From Exophiala sp. HKRS030 (lineage: Eukaryota; Ascomycota; Eurotiomycetes; Chaetothyriales; Herpotrichiellaceae), in the NCBI GenBank assembly GCA_023897205.1, contig JAHWDD010000006.1, forward strand, positions 620,001 through 684,000: a stretch of 64,000 nucleotides of DNA. Reading direction: 5' to 3'. Each line of letters begins with the position of its first letter. Within the stretch, counting starts at the first letter, position 1. The position numbers and the translations under genes are program-made. Positions 14,491 to 27,093 of this stretch are shown one piece after another. The notes beneath the pieces were generated by a model. It did not search any database and was not told the DNA's origin. It saw only the letters and a list, made by a program, of their open reading frames with translations.

Positions 14491-15343
14491 TCATATCATC
14501 CCCCTTCCCATCTGCTCCTGACGTTCCTGCCAGACTGTCTTCCCTGAACAGCTGCAGACTGTCTTGTCATTGTCCCAAACCCCGGCACTGCGGGCGATGA
14601 CCCCTACCAGGGTGTCTGCACCCTCGGTCTGAAACGAACCCTCTCGTTGTTTCGACACGACCATGCTGCGACCAATAATTTCCCAAATTGACACAGGTCG
14701 GTCCAAAAAGGCACTACCGCGGCCATCTTGGCCAACTTCGACAGTGCCAAACATGCCGCGAGGCTGGTCGAACCCTCCCAGAGCCTTGACCGCTTGCCAG
14801 ATGCCACCTGTCGATCCTGCACCACGTGAGATATCGCCTGTCTCCCGCACCGTGGCATGATAAGTGCCCGGCGACACCCCACGTAGAGTCAAGTCCACCA
14901 GGGTTCGATTGTCTGATACCTGGACCATCCTTGCCAGCCCTCGCACGGGATCTGACACTCCCTTCGCGTGCGTTTCCAAGATGCACACCCCGGCAGAGTC
15001 CGCCTTCCCACTCCCACGCAAGATCGCATCTCGTCCGGTAGACTCGATAGCTGATACAATTGATGATGGAGGTGCTGTCCCTTCAATATAAAAAAGTTGG
15101 TCTCCGAGATTGCATTCGATCTTACGGATGCCTGGCGGGAGAAGAAATGTCATTGCTGGAGCTTATCAACTCTGAAACAGCCTGAACATACCTTCTACTT
15201 GATTCAAAGCACCGGTAACATCTTGAACGCAAGATTGACAGTGTAAAGGCACAGCGAAGGTGGTCTTCCGACATGGTGAGTATGGCCGTTTGAGTGCATT
15301 CGCACCGACTCACCTGAAACGGTTCAATGCCTACGCTTCCCAT
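14491..15343 (-). CDS. ccs1: Copper chaperone for superoxide dismutase (CCS)
   Basis: Delivers copper to Cu,Zn-superoxide dismutase (SOD1) and forms its intrasubunit disulfide, in cytosol and mitochondrial intermembrane space. Three exons: 15314-15343, 15192-15264 and 14491-15131, giving 247 aa, the usual CCS length. The N-terminal heavy-metal-associated domain carries the copper-binding CxxC as LHCQSC in a TTFAVPLHCQSCVQDV context. The middle is a SOD-like beta-barrel domain (LVDLTLRGVSPGTYHATVRETGD, GMFGTVEVGQDGRGSAFLD). Near the C-terminus is the CxC transfer motif (CSCSGKTVWQE). The usual Met before CxxC is replaced by Leu-His, as in several fungal homologues. It diverges from the SET-domain gene across a 286-bp spacer. 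Confidence 0.93.
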
Positions 15344-15629
15344 CTTGGTCTTCTCTGCTCTGGTAGGTAAATCAAGTCAACTGATGACAGACGGCGTCTG
15401 ACTACTATCACTATTGCACAACTTGAAGTATACAAAATGTAAGATATGCTTGGTAATTGAATAGTGATCGCCCAAAAATATCCCCCGCTCTCGGAAGATG
15501 TTGGATTCCGATAGAATTTCAAACGCTGCTTTTACGCCGACATCAACATCGCTTTCTTCCGATGGGTTTTCACCACCACTACCATCACACCCCCCGAATG
15601 CTTTCTCTTCTCATTCAATATGATGTAGC

Positions 15630-16835
15630 ATGAGCAACCACGATAGTCTCACAGAATGGGCTTTGAGTCGTGGCTACAAGCTCAATGGCATCAAAGCCCA
15701 TGCCTTCGCCGGCAGGGGTTTAGGTGTCATTGCCGAGAGGAACATTGAGGTAGGTAACCTTCAGACGCGAATCCTTCTTTGTCGATGTTATCTCGTTGCT
15801 TGTTGCTCCACGAACACGTCTGATGCCGAATAGCCTGGAGAAGCCCTCATGATCATTCCAATGAGGGCTGTACGTACGGCTGAGACGGTACCCAGGAAGA
15901 TTGTTGAATCGGTGGATTCTTGCAGCAACAATGGACTTCTCGCCGCTGAATTGGCCCAGGACGAATCAAGTGAATTTGCTGTTTGGCGCCAGAGTCTCCC
16001 CAGCATGCAGGATCTGCAGACGATGCCGGTCGTGTGGGAAGAAGTTGTCGCTCAGTGTCTGCCGTCCAAAGCACGAGGGATACTGTCCAAACAGGCCGCT
16101 AAAATACGAAAAGATTGGGACGCGGTTACGGCGGGACACATCGACGTATCATTCGAGAACTTTCGTTACTTTTGGCTACTGGTCAATACCAGGACGTTCT
16201 ATTACACTCCTTCCAACATGAAGACTGCACCGGTGAGCTCGGAGGAATGTTTAGCTGTGGTGCCGTACGGAGATTACTTCAACCATTCTGACGTCGGCTG
16301 TAAAGTGGCGTACTCAGCATCGTCCTATGAGATCACGGCAGATCGGCGGTACTCAAAAGGGGAAGAAGTGTTCCTGTCGTATGGGAACCACTCGAATGAT
16401 CTCTTGCTCGTCGAGTACGGTTTCATTTTCGACGGTAATCGATGGGATGAGACGACCCTCGATGATGTCGTCATTCCTTTGCTGAGTGAAGATCGAAAGA
16501 AGATCCTTCAGAACGAAGGGTACTGGCTCGATTACCACCTTGACCGGGATGGACCGTGTTACCGGACCAAGGTGGCAGTGAGACTGCTCTGCATGCCTCT
16601 ACGGCAGTGGAGGCGTGGCCTCGCAAAGGGATTTGATGACGACGATAGGTACAAACGCATGGTCAATGAGCATCTCTTGAGGGTGTTCGGGAATTACAGG
16701 AGGATCGTGAGCGAGCGACTTGAGCAGGCCTCGAACCTCAGCGTTGGTATCGAGGCCCAGAAAGATATCTTGAGAAGGCGCTGGGGTCAAATAGACAAGA
16801 TGATATTAGATGCCATCGAGCAAATCAAACGCTGA
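15630..16835 (+). CDS. SET-domain protein lysine methyltransferase (RLSMT/SETD6-like)
   Basis: Predicted S-adenosylmethionine-dependent protein lysine methyltransferase of the Rubisco-LSMT/SETD6/Rkm class, which modifies non-histone targets such as ribosomal proteins. Two exons, 15630-15749 and 15834-16835 (373 aa), with an 84-nt GTAGGT...GAATAG intron. The split SET core opens with FAGRGLGVIAERNIEPGEALMIIP. It continues through an iSET helical insert and contains VVPYGDYFNHSDVGC, the NHS motif of the SAM/substrate knot. It then has GEEVFLSYGNHSNDLLLVEYGF with the catalytic-type Tyr-Gly. The C-terminal helical part resembles a Rubisco-LSMT substrate-binding domain. The exact substrate cannot be read from the sequence. 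Confidence 0.85.
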
Positions 16836-17095
16836 ACAAATTGTCGCTTACGACGTGAATTCTTGTACTCGCCCTCGATCTGTTACTACTTGAATCTGCC
16901 GCTTCGATCGTGGCCCTTGATACTCACGTAGCGAAAGGCTGGGGGAACACGTAATCACGTGACAGAACCTTCAACAGCGGCAAGCAAGCCTTCAAGTCGC
17001 AAGTTACCTCATATACACCCATGTTGACGCAGCCCAACACGTCCACTTGACGCAACTAGGAAGCGCTGGACGATCCGTTTCTACCAGACCCCAGC

Positions 17096-18617
17096 ATGGC
17101 CTCGAAGACTTCAAAATGGGCTGACGACAACGACGACGACGACGACGAAGAAGCCGCGGCGGCCATGGCACAACGCAAGAAAGAGAAGGAGGAGCGCAGA
17201 CGTCTCAAGGAAGAGAAGGCACGCAAGGCAGCAAAAGCGACGGCACGTTCAGGGACACCCACCTCACAAGACGCCTCCGCTGGCGACGATCAACGGCCGA
17301 CGAAGCGTCAACGAACGTCAGAGCCCCAAGATGAGGCAGAAGAAGAAGGCGCACACCTTTTGCATTTCCCGACTCGCGCGGTCCGACCGTGCGGGCACGT
17401 ATCGCAGTACGAGACGCTCAACCGGATCGAAGAAGGCTCGTACGGGCTGGTGTCCCGGGCGCGCACGACGAGTTCGGGTACCATCGTCGCGCTGAAACGT
17501 TTAAAGATGGGCAACAACGAGACGACTGAAGGATTCCCCGTCACGGGCCTACGGGAGATACAAACTCTCCGGTCGTGCCGTCACGACCACATCGTCCAAC
17601 TCCTCCAGGTGGTCATGGGAGACGGTCTGAAAGAGTGAGTCTCGTGGTCCCTCGTGTCCTCCCCTGTCCATTTTTTTGGTTGCGCCGATACTGCAAGCCA
17701 CGTGTGTTGACGATTTCTCTTTGTGCCTTCCTTTTTTGCCTTTTTACAGTGTCTACCTCGTCATGGAGTTTCTCGAACACGACCTCAAGACCCTGCTGGA
17801 GGACATGGCCGAGCCCTTTCTCCCCTCGGAGACGAAACGACTCATGCTCCAACTCGTCTCGGCCACCGAGTACCTCCACTCCAACTGGATCATCCACCGG
17901 GACCTCAAGACTTCGAACCTCTTGCTCAACAACCGCGGCGAGATCAAGGTGGCCGATTTCGGCATGGCGAGGTACACGACGGGACCACACGCGCGGCCGC
18001 CGCCGAAGCTCACCCAGCTCGTCGTGACGTTGTGGTACCGCGCGCCTGAGCTGCTGCTGGGCGCCGAGGAGTACGACTTTGAGATCGACGTGTGGAGCGT
18101 CGGCTGTATCTTCGCCGAGTTGTTGACACGGGAACCCCTGTTCCAAGGCCAGACCGAAGTCGACCAACTCTCCAAGATCTTTGGGTTGCTGGGCACGCCG
18201 ACCAACGAGACCTGGCCCGGTTTCAGGGCCTTGCCGAACGCGAAGGCCTTGCACCCGGTCTTGTCTCGCTCCTCATCGTCGTCGCAGTCGTCCCTCACCG
18301 TCTCCAAGTTCCCGTACCTGACCACCTCTGGCCTCCGTCTCCTGGCGTCCCTGCTGTCCATGGACCCGAACGGACGGCCGACGGCCACCGAGATCCTCTC
18401 ACATCCTTACTTTAGGGAAGACCCGCGACCCAAGGCCAAAGAGATGTTTCCCACCTTCCCCAGTAAAGCCGGCCAAGAGAAGCGCAGGCGCAGAGCCACT
18501 CCGCAGGCCCCCGTGCGTGGCGACGCCCCGAGGCTGGACGAGCGCGAATTCGAAGGCATCTTTGCGGGCAGGGTGGACGAACAACGTGGTGCCGGGTTCG
18601 CTCTGAGGCTGGGTTGA
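17096..18617 (+). CDS. CDK11/PITSLRE-family cyclin-dependent kinase
   Basis: Serine/threonine kinase of the CDK10/CDK11 branch, linked to transcription and splicing. Two exons, 17096-17634 and 17750-18617 (468 aa); the 115-nt intron splits a GAT codon. The N-terminus is highly charged (acidic run DDNDDDDDEE, then a Lys/Arg/Glu coiled-coil-like stretch and a KRQR basic patch), suggesting nuclear localisation. Kinase motifs in order: glycine loop IEEGSYGLV, ATP-binding Lys in IVALKRLKM, the family helix as GFPVTGLREI (PITSLRE in animals), catalytic HRDLKTSNLLL, DFG, the T-loop ending in TLWYRAPELLLG, and DVWSVGCIFAELL. A Ser-rich insertion (SRSSSSSQSS) lies in the C-lobe. CDK10 is the alternative; the charged N-terminal extension favours CDK11. 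Confidence 0.88.
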
Positions 18618-19061
18618 ATGACGGACTACTACAACTTGTCTTGACCGAGTCTTTTCCCAAAGAAGAAAAGTTCTTTTTGGGGGTTTTTTTGGTTTAGAAA
18701 ACGATCGCGGAGGTAACGTTTCAGACATGGCATTTTACGATACCCATAGAAAAAAGACTTGGCTTCGCGGGCGGCACATGTAATGATAAATCTAGACTTG
18801 ACGAGCACAACCATGCGGACGAGTATTGTTTGCTCATGTTTTCATTCTTTCGAGTTCTTTTCTCATTGTAATTCATTTCCGTCTACCCTCGCGAAAACCA
18901 ACGTGGAATGCGTGCACATCTGTCTGCTATCTATCCTCGCGTTTTGTCTAGCTTCATGCCGGTCGGAACCGGAATTTCCAGGTGCTTCTGAGAATCCCCT
19001 CAAGGTGTTCTTCCTCACAGAGTGTTCCAAACTCTCCGTCCAGTTTTGAGTACCGGGCCAC
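18618..19061. other. Convergent 3' intergenic region
   Basis: 444 nt between the tail of the CDK gene and the tail of the leucyl-tRNA synthetase gene. No coding signal; it should contain both 3' ends and polyadenylation sites. Confidence 0.6.
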
Positions 19062-22000
19062 TCAGTCAACGTTCTCAAACAAAAACGTCGGGCTGCCTGG
19101 GATGGCATTCTCCGCCATGCTCGGCAGGCCGGCCTTGTTGTCGTCCCTCACCGAGACGACGACGACGTCCTTGCACCCCGTCGTCTTCATCAGGCCCTTC
19201 TTCATCTCGGCCAGGATGGCGGCCTCGTCAAAGGGCAACTTTCGGTCGAACACGGCCTTGGGGGTCTCCTTGTTGACGACGAGCCTCCTCTTCAGCGCCT
19301 GGACAAAGGGCATGGCCTTTTTCATCTCGGGGCCTCTGCCCATCTTGGCGACCTGGCCGTTCAGGGTCTTGTCGTCGTCGAGACTGCTCCTTTCGAACAT
19401 GTCGCGCACGAGGTCGACGTACTTGTCTTGCCACGCCGGGAACGTGTTGGCCGCGAAGATGGTGATCTTCTTCGGCTTGCGCGGGTCGAACGCGCTGCTC
19501 TTGCCCTTGGCCATCTTCTTGGCCGCCTGGGCCTCGGAGCTGGTGATGTTGCTGCTCGTGCCCTTGACGTACTCTCTCATGGCCGTCAGAGACGGATCCG
19601 CCGCGGGCACTTCGGGCCACCGTGCGTTCTGGATCGTGCCGTCCTTGTGCAAGACTTCGAGCCACATGTACTCGGCCCAGTGAGGGGCAATGGTGGCGAT
19701 GAGGAGGGACTGCAGCTCGACGTAGCGGAGGACGAGGGGTCGGGACATGGGCGTGCCGCTCGAGAGGCACGCTTCACGGTAAAAGTCTCGGGCGGATTGG
19801 AAGTCGTATAAGGACGATTTTAGAGCGAGTTTGTAGTCAGTGCTATACGAATCATTCATGCCGCGTCAGCAGACTGTCACAAACGGACAGGGTAGGGCCT
19901 GGGTGAAAAGGTGTCGACTTACTCAGAGTAATGCTTGTACGACTCGTGCGCAAGGAGGTTCATCTCATCTTCGAAAAGTTTGTCCCAGATGACTTCACCT
20001 TGGGTCTCGCGAAGGTTCTTGTCCTTCAAAGTCTCTTCGATCCATTCTTTGAGGATGTACATGCGCATGATGGCCGCATTGGCTCCCTTCTCTTCAAAGT
20101 TGGCGTCTTCCATACCATCGCCTGCATCGGCTAGAGCAATCCGTGTCGCATCGGCACCAAATTTCTTCACTGCCTGGCTTAGGGTCAAGAAGTTTCCGGT
20201 GGACTTGCTCATCTTGTCGCCGTTGAGCAAAAGGTGGCCGTTCGATCGGACTGACTTGGGCCAGTATTCCCGGGGAAAGAGGGCAATGTGGATATAAAGG
20301 AAGAAGGTGAGATGGTTAGGGATGAGATCTTTGCCAGAACTTCGCATGTCGAGAGGATACCAGTACTCAAAGGATCGTCTGAGGGTATGGAGGTCTTCTA
20401 CCGAAATCCTGGACGACTCGGACACACTCTCGACGTCGCTGGTCCGAGTGAAGACGTAATCCCAAACATCGTCAGTCATCTGATCGGCTTTGATGTTGAG
20501 CAAGCCCGGAGTCTTTCCGAACTTGTCACCGTGTAGGAAGTGGGCGATCGTATAATAAGACATGTAGATGGTACTGTCACTCAGACTTTCCACCAAAAAG
20601 GTGGGATCCCAGGGTAATTTGGAGCCTAGTCCATACGTTCTCGCACATGCCCATTGGTTCAACCACTCTAGGTTTGCGATGAACTGATTCTCCGTTTCGG
20701 GTATGTATGTCTCGAGACCATTCTTGACATAGTTGAGGACTGTCTGTTGCCATTCCTTGTCGTTCTCTCCGTAGTTTAAAAACCATTGTGGCACGTAGGC
20801 AACGACACATTCGTCTGCACTTCGGCTTATGACTTCAGCAGATGGGTCGGCAAATGGGAAAGCATCTCTGGACTTGATCAAGGCGTTGCGAACCTTGTCT
20901 TTCGCATCTGACACCTTTTCGCCCTTAAATTCGCCCACCAACATCGTGCCGTTGTAGAACCCCTCCTTGTAAGCCATGTCCTTGGCTTCGGCCAGCAACG
21001 TCGTATCTTTAGGTGACTGGATTTTTTTCGTTTCCACAAGGTACTTTGCGGCGAGATTGCCGTAAGCTGGGGTGTCGATGATGGGAATAATCTCCAGTTC
21101 AGCCCATTCTTGTTTGATACCGTAGAAATCGGCCTTCTTGGCCAGATCTCGAACCGTTGCAAAATCGTCAGGGCTGTCCGAAGGGACTGAGGTGACAACA
21201 CCCGTACCCTTGGTGGCCGAGACTGTCTCCATAGGGAGAATCCGCACTCCTTCCGTGTGTACTGACAAGGGAGCCTGGACGAGAGTGCCGACAAAGGCGG
21301 AACCCGGCAATTCCAACACCGGCTGCAGTTCGCTCTGGTCCCGGGGAAAATGTGCTTGGTCAAAGAAAGTACCTTGGAACGCCATATTCCACGCAGCTCT
21401 CTTTGTGACGACATAGTACTCTTTCTCTGAGACTTTGAAGACTCCGTACTTGATTTTAGGACCAACGAAACAACACGTCTGTCCGTACATCGTCTCTGGT
21501 CTCAATGTGGCGGGCACAAAGTAGACATTTGCATCTTTCGGTAGCTTCGCCTCGGCCTCTTTTGCAGCTTCAGGAGACCACTCCTTCACCTTGAGTTTCA
21601 AGGCAGTGTATTCAGTAGGTCCTACACCTTCACCTTTCGTCCTGTCATGGTCCATACAAGGCTGGCCGTCTTTGGGGCTGTATATTGTATATCTCTTGCC
21701 GTACAAGATCTTGTTGAGTTCGTGCAGGCGATTCATCTGCCACCGGACGAAGGCGTCGTAGTATGGATTGGCATCGGTCGTAACAAATTGCCTCCTCCAG
21801 TCTATTCGCGCACCAAAGTCGATCAAATCTTGTTCGCACAGAGGAGGAAAGTACTCTAGCCAGTAGTTTGCGTCGGCGAATTTGTGAATCTCCTCCTTTG
21901 GAATGCCCATGGCCAACATTGTTTGAAACTGGTAATTTGCCTTGACCGTCTTCGCAGCCTGTTTACCTTTCTTGCTCTTAAACTTGGTGATGTCGTCCTT

Positions 22001-22561
22001 GACATTGACACCCTGCGTTGGTGCTACGGCCACACCGTTCGACTCGCCTGCCACATCCTCCTCCTCATCTTCGTGGTAGTTCTCAAAGTTCTTGCCGAAT
22101 TTCTTCACGTCATCGACCAGTTTGTCAGCGCAGGCTTTGATCGGCATGCCCGTGCAGTGGAAACCAAGGGGAAAGAGAGTTCGCTTGCCGGTCAATCTTG
22201 AGAAGCCGGCAGTGAATTCAACCTTGCTGGCTGTGAAGCTGTGCCCCGCGTGCAACGAGCCATTCATGTAGGGGTAGGCGAAGGTGCCAAAATATTTTGG
22301 GTGCTGTTCTCTGATCTGTGAGGCTGGTACTGAGCTGAAGGGTATTTCGTTCGTGGTTGGAGCATCCGACTCGAACACTTTGTTCTTCTGCCATTCCTGC
22401 TGGTATTTCTTCTCGATCGCAATGAGGACATCTCGGTTGTGCGTCTATAAACGGTCAATGTCAATTTGTCTGGCACCGGGTCGTGTGCGACAACCTACAT
22501 TTTCGAGTTTGAGAGTATTGGCCGAGGTCAAGGTCGGGTCGACAGGTATTTGGGTCGCCAT
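19062..22561 (-). CDS. Leucyl-tRNA synthetase, cytosolic
   Basis: Charges tRNA-Leu with leucine for cytosolic translation. Three exons: 22499-22561, 19923-22444 and 19062-19842, giving 1121 aa, the size of eukaryotic/archaeal-type LeuRS. The class I HIGH-equivalent is HAGH in YPYMNGSLHAGHSF. The CP1 editing domain follows (TLRPETMYGQT, then TGVVTSVPSDSPDDFATV). The KMSKS loop appears intact in GDKMSKSTGNFLT, and the anticodon-binding helical region and a C-terminal extension complete the protein. An acidic insertion (HEDEEEDVAGES) sits near residue 130. The second intron (GTAAGT...GTATAG) splits a GAC codon. There is no obvious mitochondrial presequence, so this is the cytosolic enzyme. Confidence 0.96.
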
Positions 22562-22996
22562 GATGGCGAGATGAGAGAACTTGAGTCAAGCCACCCAGCT
22601 CCGTGTCTTCAGCGTGTGTATGCGCAACACTGAAGTCTTTAGGAAGTTTATCGAATATTCAAAATCCCCCACCGATTTTGCGGAGTTGCAAAATGACTCC
22701 AAGGGCCGGTAGCAATTGTTCGCATGATCGACCGTAGCACTTCTTCTAGAGCCTCGTAGGGCCTTTTTTTGCCACGAGCACTCCGTAGGAATGTTCTGGA
22801 TAAACAGACAAGGCTGATAGAGCTGAATTGTTCATTAGAGGTACGGAGATATCTCTGGTATACCGAAATAATTGTGCCAGCAATTGGTACTCTGTGCATG
22901 ATAATCAAGCAGGCTACAGATTTGATTCAGTTGATGGATATATGGCTAGACATCATCACCGACGTTCTTCGTTTTCATCATTCATCTTTGCTTCTC
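22562..22996. other. Intergenic region upstream of leucyl-tRNA synthetase
   Basis: 435 nt with no gene. It includes one ACTCCGTA octamer (22780-22787) and should contain the synthetase promoter and the acyltransferase 3' end. Confidence 0.55.
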
Positions 22997-24735
22997 TCAT
23001 AATTCAGGGGACTCCCAAGATTCTCGGTCGATTTTCATGATAGCTGACTGCTTGTGTGGAAATGAGACCTCTCCTTGCTTATAAAATCCACCCTCTCTTA
23101 GATAGTTGATAAATCTGCCATTCTTGTCAGTGATTGCAATCTTGTCACATCGACAAGACTTACTTGGTATTGTCGACTCTCGGTTCCAACATGACGGTCT
23201 CGGTCCTCTGATCTGCAAGCCAACAATAATGTACCAATGCAGACAGCCAGACCTTGACTCGATGAGGACCTCTGAACTCTTGTTCACCAACTAGGACATG
23301 CAGTCCGCGAGTGTAGTTGCCAACATCGCCACCCAGCAGTCTGCCCAGTTTGTCTTCTTTGACCCAATAGATTTCAAAATAGCCAAACGGCTTACCGTCC
23401 CAGCACCCAAAAACCGGGAAAGAATGGCGGCTTTGTAACCCCTCGGTCAAAAATTTCTTTTGGCCCTCTTTTGGTCCGGCACAAGACCAAGCTGCATTCA
23501 CTCTAGGCTCGTTCATCCATTTATGCAGCAGATCCAGGTCACATGGCCGGTCTGCAAAGTTGGCCAAGGTAGGCAATGTAGGGAGGGAGATGCTTCCTCC
23601 ATGGCTGGTCATAACGGAGGGCAAAGACGGGCCCAGCGGCGAGAAATGGGGGTGAGGGCACGGTTTAGACGACAGTGTCGGTACCCGGAAGGACAGCCAT
23701 TGTCCTAGACTTGGAATGTACCGGCTATAGAACGTTTCCCCTTGCCGAGGAGGCTTTGGGCGTATGGGATGTCGAATATGGTTCGTAAACGTGAACTGTG
23801 TTGGCTGAGGAGGATAGAACGTTGGGAGGTGACTTCCTGAATTGAACGGTCCACCGGGCGAAGCGATTCCCGCAGACAAGCCATCGACCAACCCCGGCTG
23901 GGGAGGCAGCATATAGTCTGTCGCCCGTGGAGATCCGCGGTCAGGAAGAGGTGTTCGGTCTGGCGAGGCCGGCCGGGATGTGTGAGGAGATGCCCCTGGT
24001 AATGGCGAGTGCTGCTGCGGTGCCATTGTATATAGAAAAATTCTGGCATCGATCTGCCAGAAGGATTTTCGACTCACGAAAGTCTCGGTCCAGCCGTCCG
24101 CCATCCGAAAGTCCAGTTCCGAACCTACACAGGATTCCTCGCTCGCGATGAGACCCATCCGCTCAAGTTTCTGTAGAGTATTTTTGCCCTTGAATATGCC
24201 CTCCTTCTTGATTTTGATGCGCCAGTCCAGTTTCGGTCTCCCACTTTCCGGTGTTAGGGCACTTGCTTCTGTGGTCGCGTGCAGATTGGGAGGCTCTTTA
24301 TGGAAATACCAGCAGAGAGTGGCCCATAAAATCATGGCGATGTGCCTTGTTGGGGAGGCTGTATTTCTGAAGTCGGAGCTCGATGGCATTGATATGGAGG
24401 AAATAAAAAGCGAATCTCGCTGGGCGGTAGGCTGCATGAACCTGTGGACCACGGTTTGTCTCTGGTATGGACTGTTCGACCCGCTCTTTGATTGAGATAG
24501 TGATGCTCTGCTCTTCCTTGCCTCGTCCTCCTCCACCACATCTTCGGTCTGTACCATTACGGTCCACCCGGGGGGAATTGGGGAATGATGTAGATCGAGG
24601 TGGGTTGATTTGAAGGTAAAGCCGCCAAAAACTGGCGTGACTGTATATATCTGCCCATCTGAGAATCCGTCAGCATACTAGATCGATTCCACGAGGCGTT
24701 GTATACTCACTGGGCAGGAATACTTGTTGTACCAT
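22997..24735 (-). CDS. Siderophore hydroxyornithine N-acyltransferase (SidF/SidL-type GNAT)
   Basis: Predicted to transfer an acyl group from acyl-CoA to N5-hydroxyornithine in hydroxamate siderophore synthesis. Known homologues are SidL (acetyl, ferricrocin branch) and SidF (anhydromevalonyl, fusarinine branch). Three exons: 24711-24735, 23164-24658 and 22997-23114 (545 aa). The N-terminus [21 protein letters not shown] is followed by [11 protein letters not shown]. The C-terminal GNAT domain contains [59 protein letters not shown] and, across the last intron, [18 protein letters not shown]. That order matches the IucB/RhbD acetyltransferase fold. A Ser/Pro-rich linker lies at about residues 185-260. 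SidL versus SidF cannot be decided by eye. It lies head-to-tail with an ornithine cyclodeaminase-like gene. Confidence 0.88.
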
Positions 24736-25696
24736 CCTTTTGGTACCGGCTGGACCATCAAAGCCGACAGTATCCAAAGTGTCTAGGGGTCGCACCCTCG
24801 AGGGAGTGATAGAGTGTACCTATACGGAGTGGATATATAGATGACTTTTTTCCCGTCAACCATGGAAGACGGTGCTCGAGGATAAAGTGGCCTGCTTGTG
24901 GAGAGGAGAAAGACTGCCAGCGGTGGTGGCACAGATTGTCGGCGCACAGAGGCAATGAGGGCCAAGGTCTGCCGACCGCGTCCTTTTTCCCACCGGCCTT
25001 CAATTTTGAGAACCTCAGACACTGCTGCCGTTGTCGCGTGGTCTGAATCTTCCAAGAATATAAGTTTGGGCATGAGACACGGTCTGCGCTGTGCAACACA
25101 GGCCCATTTATCGTCGACAGACCAAACGTCACAATGGGAGACCCAGGTGGATCAGGTACCGCTACTGCACTTCCTTGCCCCGCGCCTTGACGGTCTGTTG
25201 AAGCCGATACGCGAGGGGAAATGCTGGCATCACCGCTGACGGCGTGGGAACCTCTTCTAAATAATGTACTGTAATTCGCTATGGACTGGTCGGCTACAGG
25301 CGCACGCCGGACATCGTGATGCTTGGTCAATAATCGCACGGTACCTTGGCAAGGACAGTACGTAAATATGAGTGCGCCTGTTGAGAATTACTCGTGAGAA
25401 GCCGACAGTGGCGCATCACTCAGATAGTGGCCACTTTACTGTAGACCAGGTAACTTTGTTGGCGATATCACATATGGAGGTTTGGGTTACAGATGCTCAA
25501 ATCGTATTAATGCCCTCAGTTTCCGCCATGTGGTACTTGCTAAGTCTACTGGGTCTTTGTACTCGTACTGTGGTCAATCAACAGCTGATCCACCCTCGCT
25601 GAAATTCCCGGCTTTCTTGGTCTCACCATGATTCTCGTCATACCAACAGAAAGCCAACATGACAGAGCACCAGGCTCCGAACGGCATGCTTCAATA
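24736..25696. other. Intergenic region, acyltransferase promoter
   Basis: 961 nt between two minus-strand genes. Overlapping open frames at 24758-25339 have no domain character. One TACGGAGT (the reverse of ACTCCGTA) lies at 24823-24830, about 90 bp upstream of the acyltransferase start. I searched for iron-regulator GATA-type clusters but did not find a convincing one. Confidence 0.45.
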
Positions 25697-27093
25697 TCAA
25701 AAGTCCTCGATTGTGACACCAACATCCCGTTCTCGGGCCAGGCGAATCATGTCTTCGGCAATGACCAGATCCATCAGACCCATCCCAACACTCTTGTAGA
25801 TGACATTCCCTCTGGTCAGCCATTCCAGGAGCCCAGGTTCACCACTTCCGCCGAGTTCGACTTCTCGCTCTGCCGATTTTTTGATCATCATTACTGTTGC
25901 TTTTGTTAGAAAGTTGAAGAAACCAAGAAGTCAACGGAGAAAAACTTACACTCTCCAATCTCGACCAGATGCTCAGGTCCTAATTTTGCCTTGATAATCT
26001 CGCCGCTATCCTTCAAGCACGACTCTAGGTTGTCCACTATAATGACTCCTCCCTGTCGAGCATGCTTGTGATGATGGTGTCCATGGTGCGGCTGCACAGC
26101 TAGTTTGAAGACATCTGGATGGACCTCGACCATGTGCGGGGCGTAGCTCCCTATGCAGGAAATATATCGCCCTTTCTTCTGGCCCTCGCGGGAAGTGAGG
26201 AATTCGGCTGGGAAAAGAGGGTCTAGGGATGGCGTGCAACAGAAGATCACATCTGCTTTCCGGACCTCTTCTTTCAGAAGACGACCGTATTCGCCGAACT
26301 CCGGACTCATGCAAGAAAACTTGATATCCTTCCGCCAGAACCCATGACTGTTCTGTTCCATTTGAAGCGTCTTCATCAACTTGATTGAGCGTTCAAAAGA
26401 CCGGTTGATGATGTTAACATGTCGAATCTCGTCACCTTTGAATAACAAAGCTAGTCTAATGTGCCAGTACGCCTGCTTACCTGCCCCAAATACTGTCACC
26501 GTGTGCACATTTTGTCGCTTCTGAAACATCATGGTTGAGGCCAGGGCTGTCCTGAAAGCCGTGAGCTCTTCGGCATTAACGATTCCCACTGGGTTTCCCC
26601 GCGCGTCGAGAATCGTCACTGATCCTCTTGGGGTGGAGCTGTGAGCACTTGAGATGGAAGCCGGTGGCCGGAACGAGGCTCCGTCGATGGAATCTCTGCT
26701 ACCAGATGACATGGTGGACGCAGGCGTTAAAGTGAGAGTGGCGAAGTCGCCGACGGGGGACTTTATAGCCCCCGACTCAGTGGTGCTATGAGACGCTGAT
26801 GAAGATACTGACGACTTTTTGCCATGGTTGATGGCGTGTTGTTGTTCCAGAGAAACAATTTTCATCCCAACGGCAGTTCCAGTAGAGGCTGGCATGAACA
26901 GCGTAGTAATCCCATTCTTCTTGATGATCGTCCGATGGGGTTGCGAGGATGCTGAACACGGTGAGTTTGTGTCGCCTGTCGAGTACGAATGCAAGGCTTC
27001 TGCGAGATTTCGCTGCAACGCTGTTGCATCTTCCTTGGCCAATGATAGGAGGATTGTGCGAATATCTGCCTCGGTGAGGACAGTCAAAGGCAT
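25697..27093 (-). CDS. Ornithine cyclodeaminase / mu-crystallin family protein
   Basis: Member of the NAD(P)-binding family that includes ornithine cyclodeaminase (L-ornithine to L-proline plus ammonia) and ketimine reductases. Two exons, 25950-27093 and 25697-25893 (446 aa); the 56-nt intron runs GTAAGT...CAACAG. The start MPLTVLTEADIR is preferred over an in-frame ATG 15 codons upstream because it begins the conserved domain. The Rossmann motif is VFGAGKQAYWHIRLAL, followed by INRSFERS, ADVIFCCTPSLDPLF and RYISCIGSYAPHMVEV; the C-terminus has KSVGMGLMDLVIA. A Ser/Thr-rich insertion lies at about residues 100-160, and a His-rich loop (HHGHHHHKH) at about 350, neither usual in the family. Neighbour of a hydroxyornithine acyltransferase, which suggests but does not prove a role in ornithine supply. 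Confidence 0.85.

Noticed and set aside
17613..18388. Two long minus-strand frames across the CDK gene
   Set aside because: Antisense shadows in GC-rich kinase coding sequence; all kinase motifs are on the plus strand.
24758..25339. 193-codon minus-strand frame upstream of the acyltransferase
   Set aside because: No recognisable domain, and the acyltransferase already has a natural N-terminus ([10 protein letters not shown]) at 24735; treated as leader or spacer.
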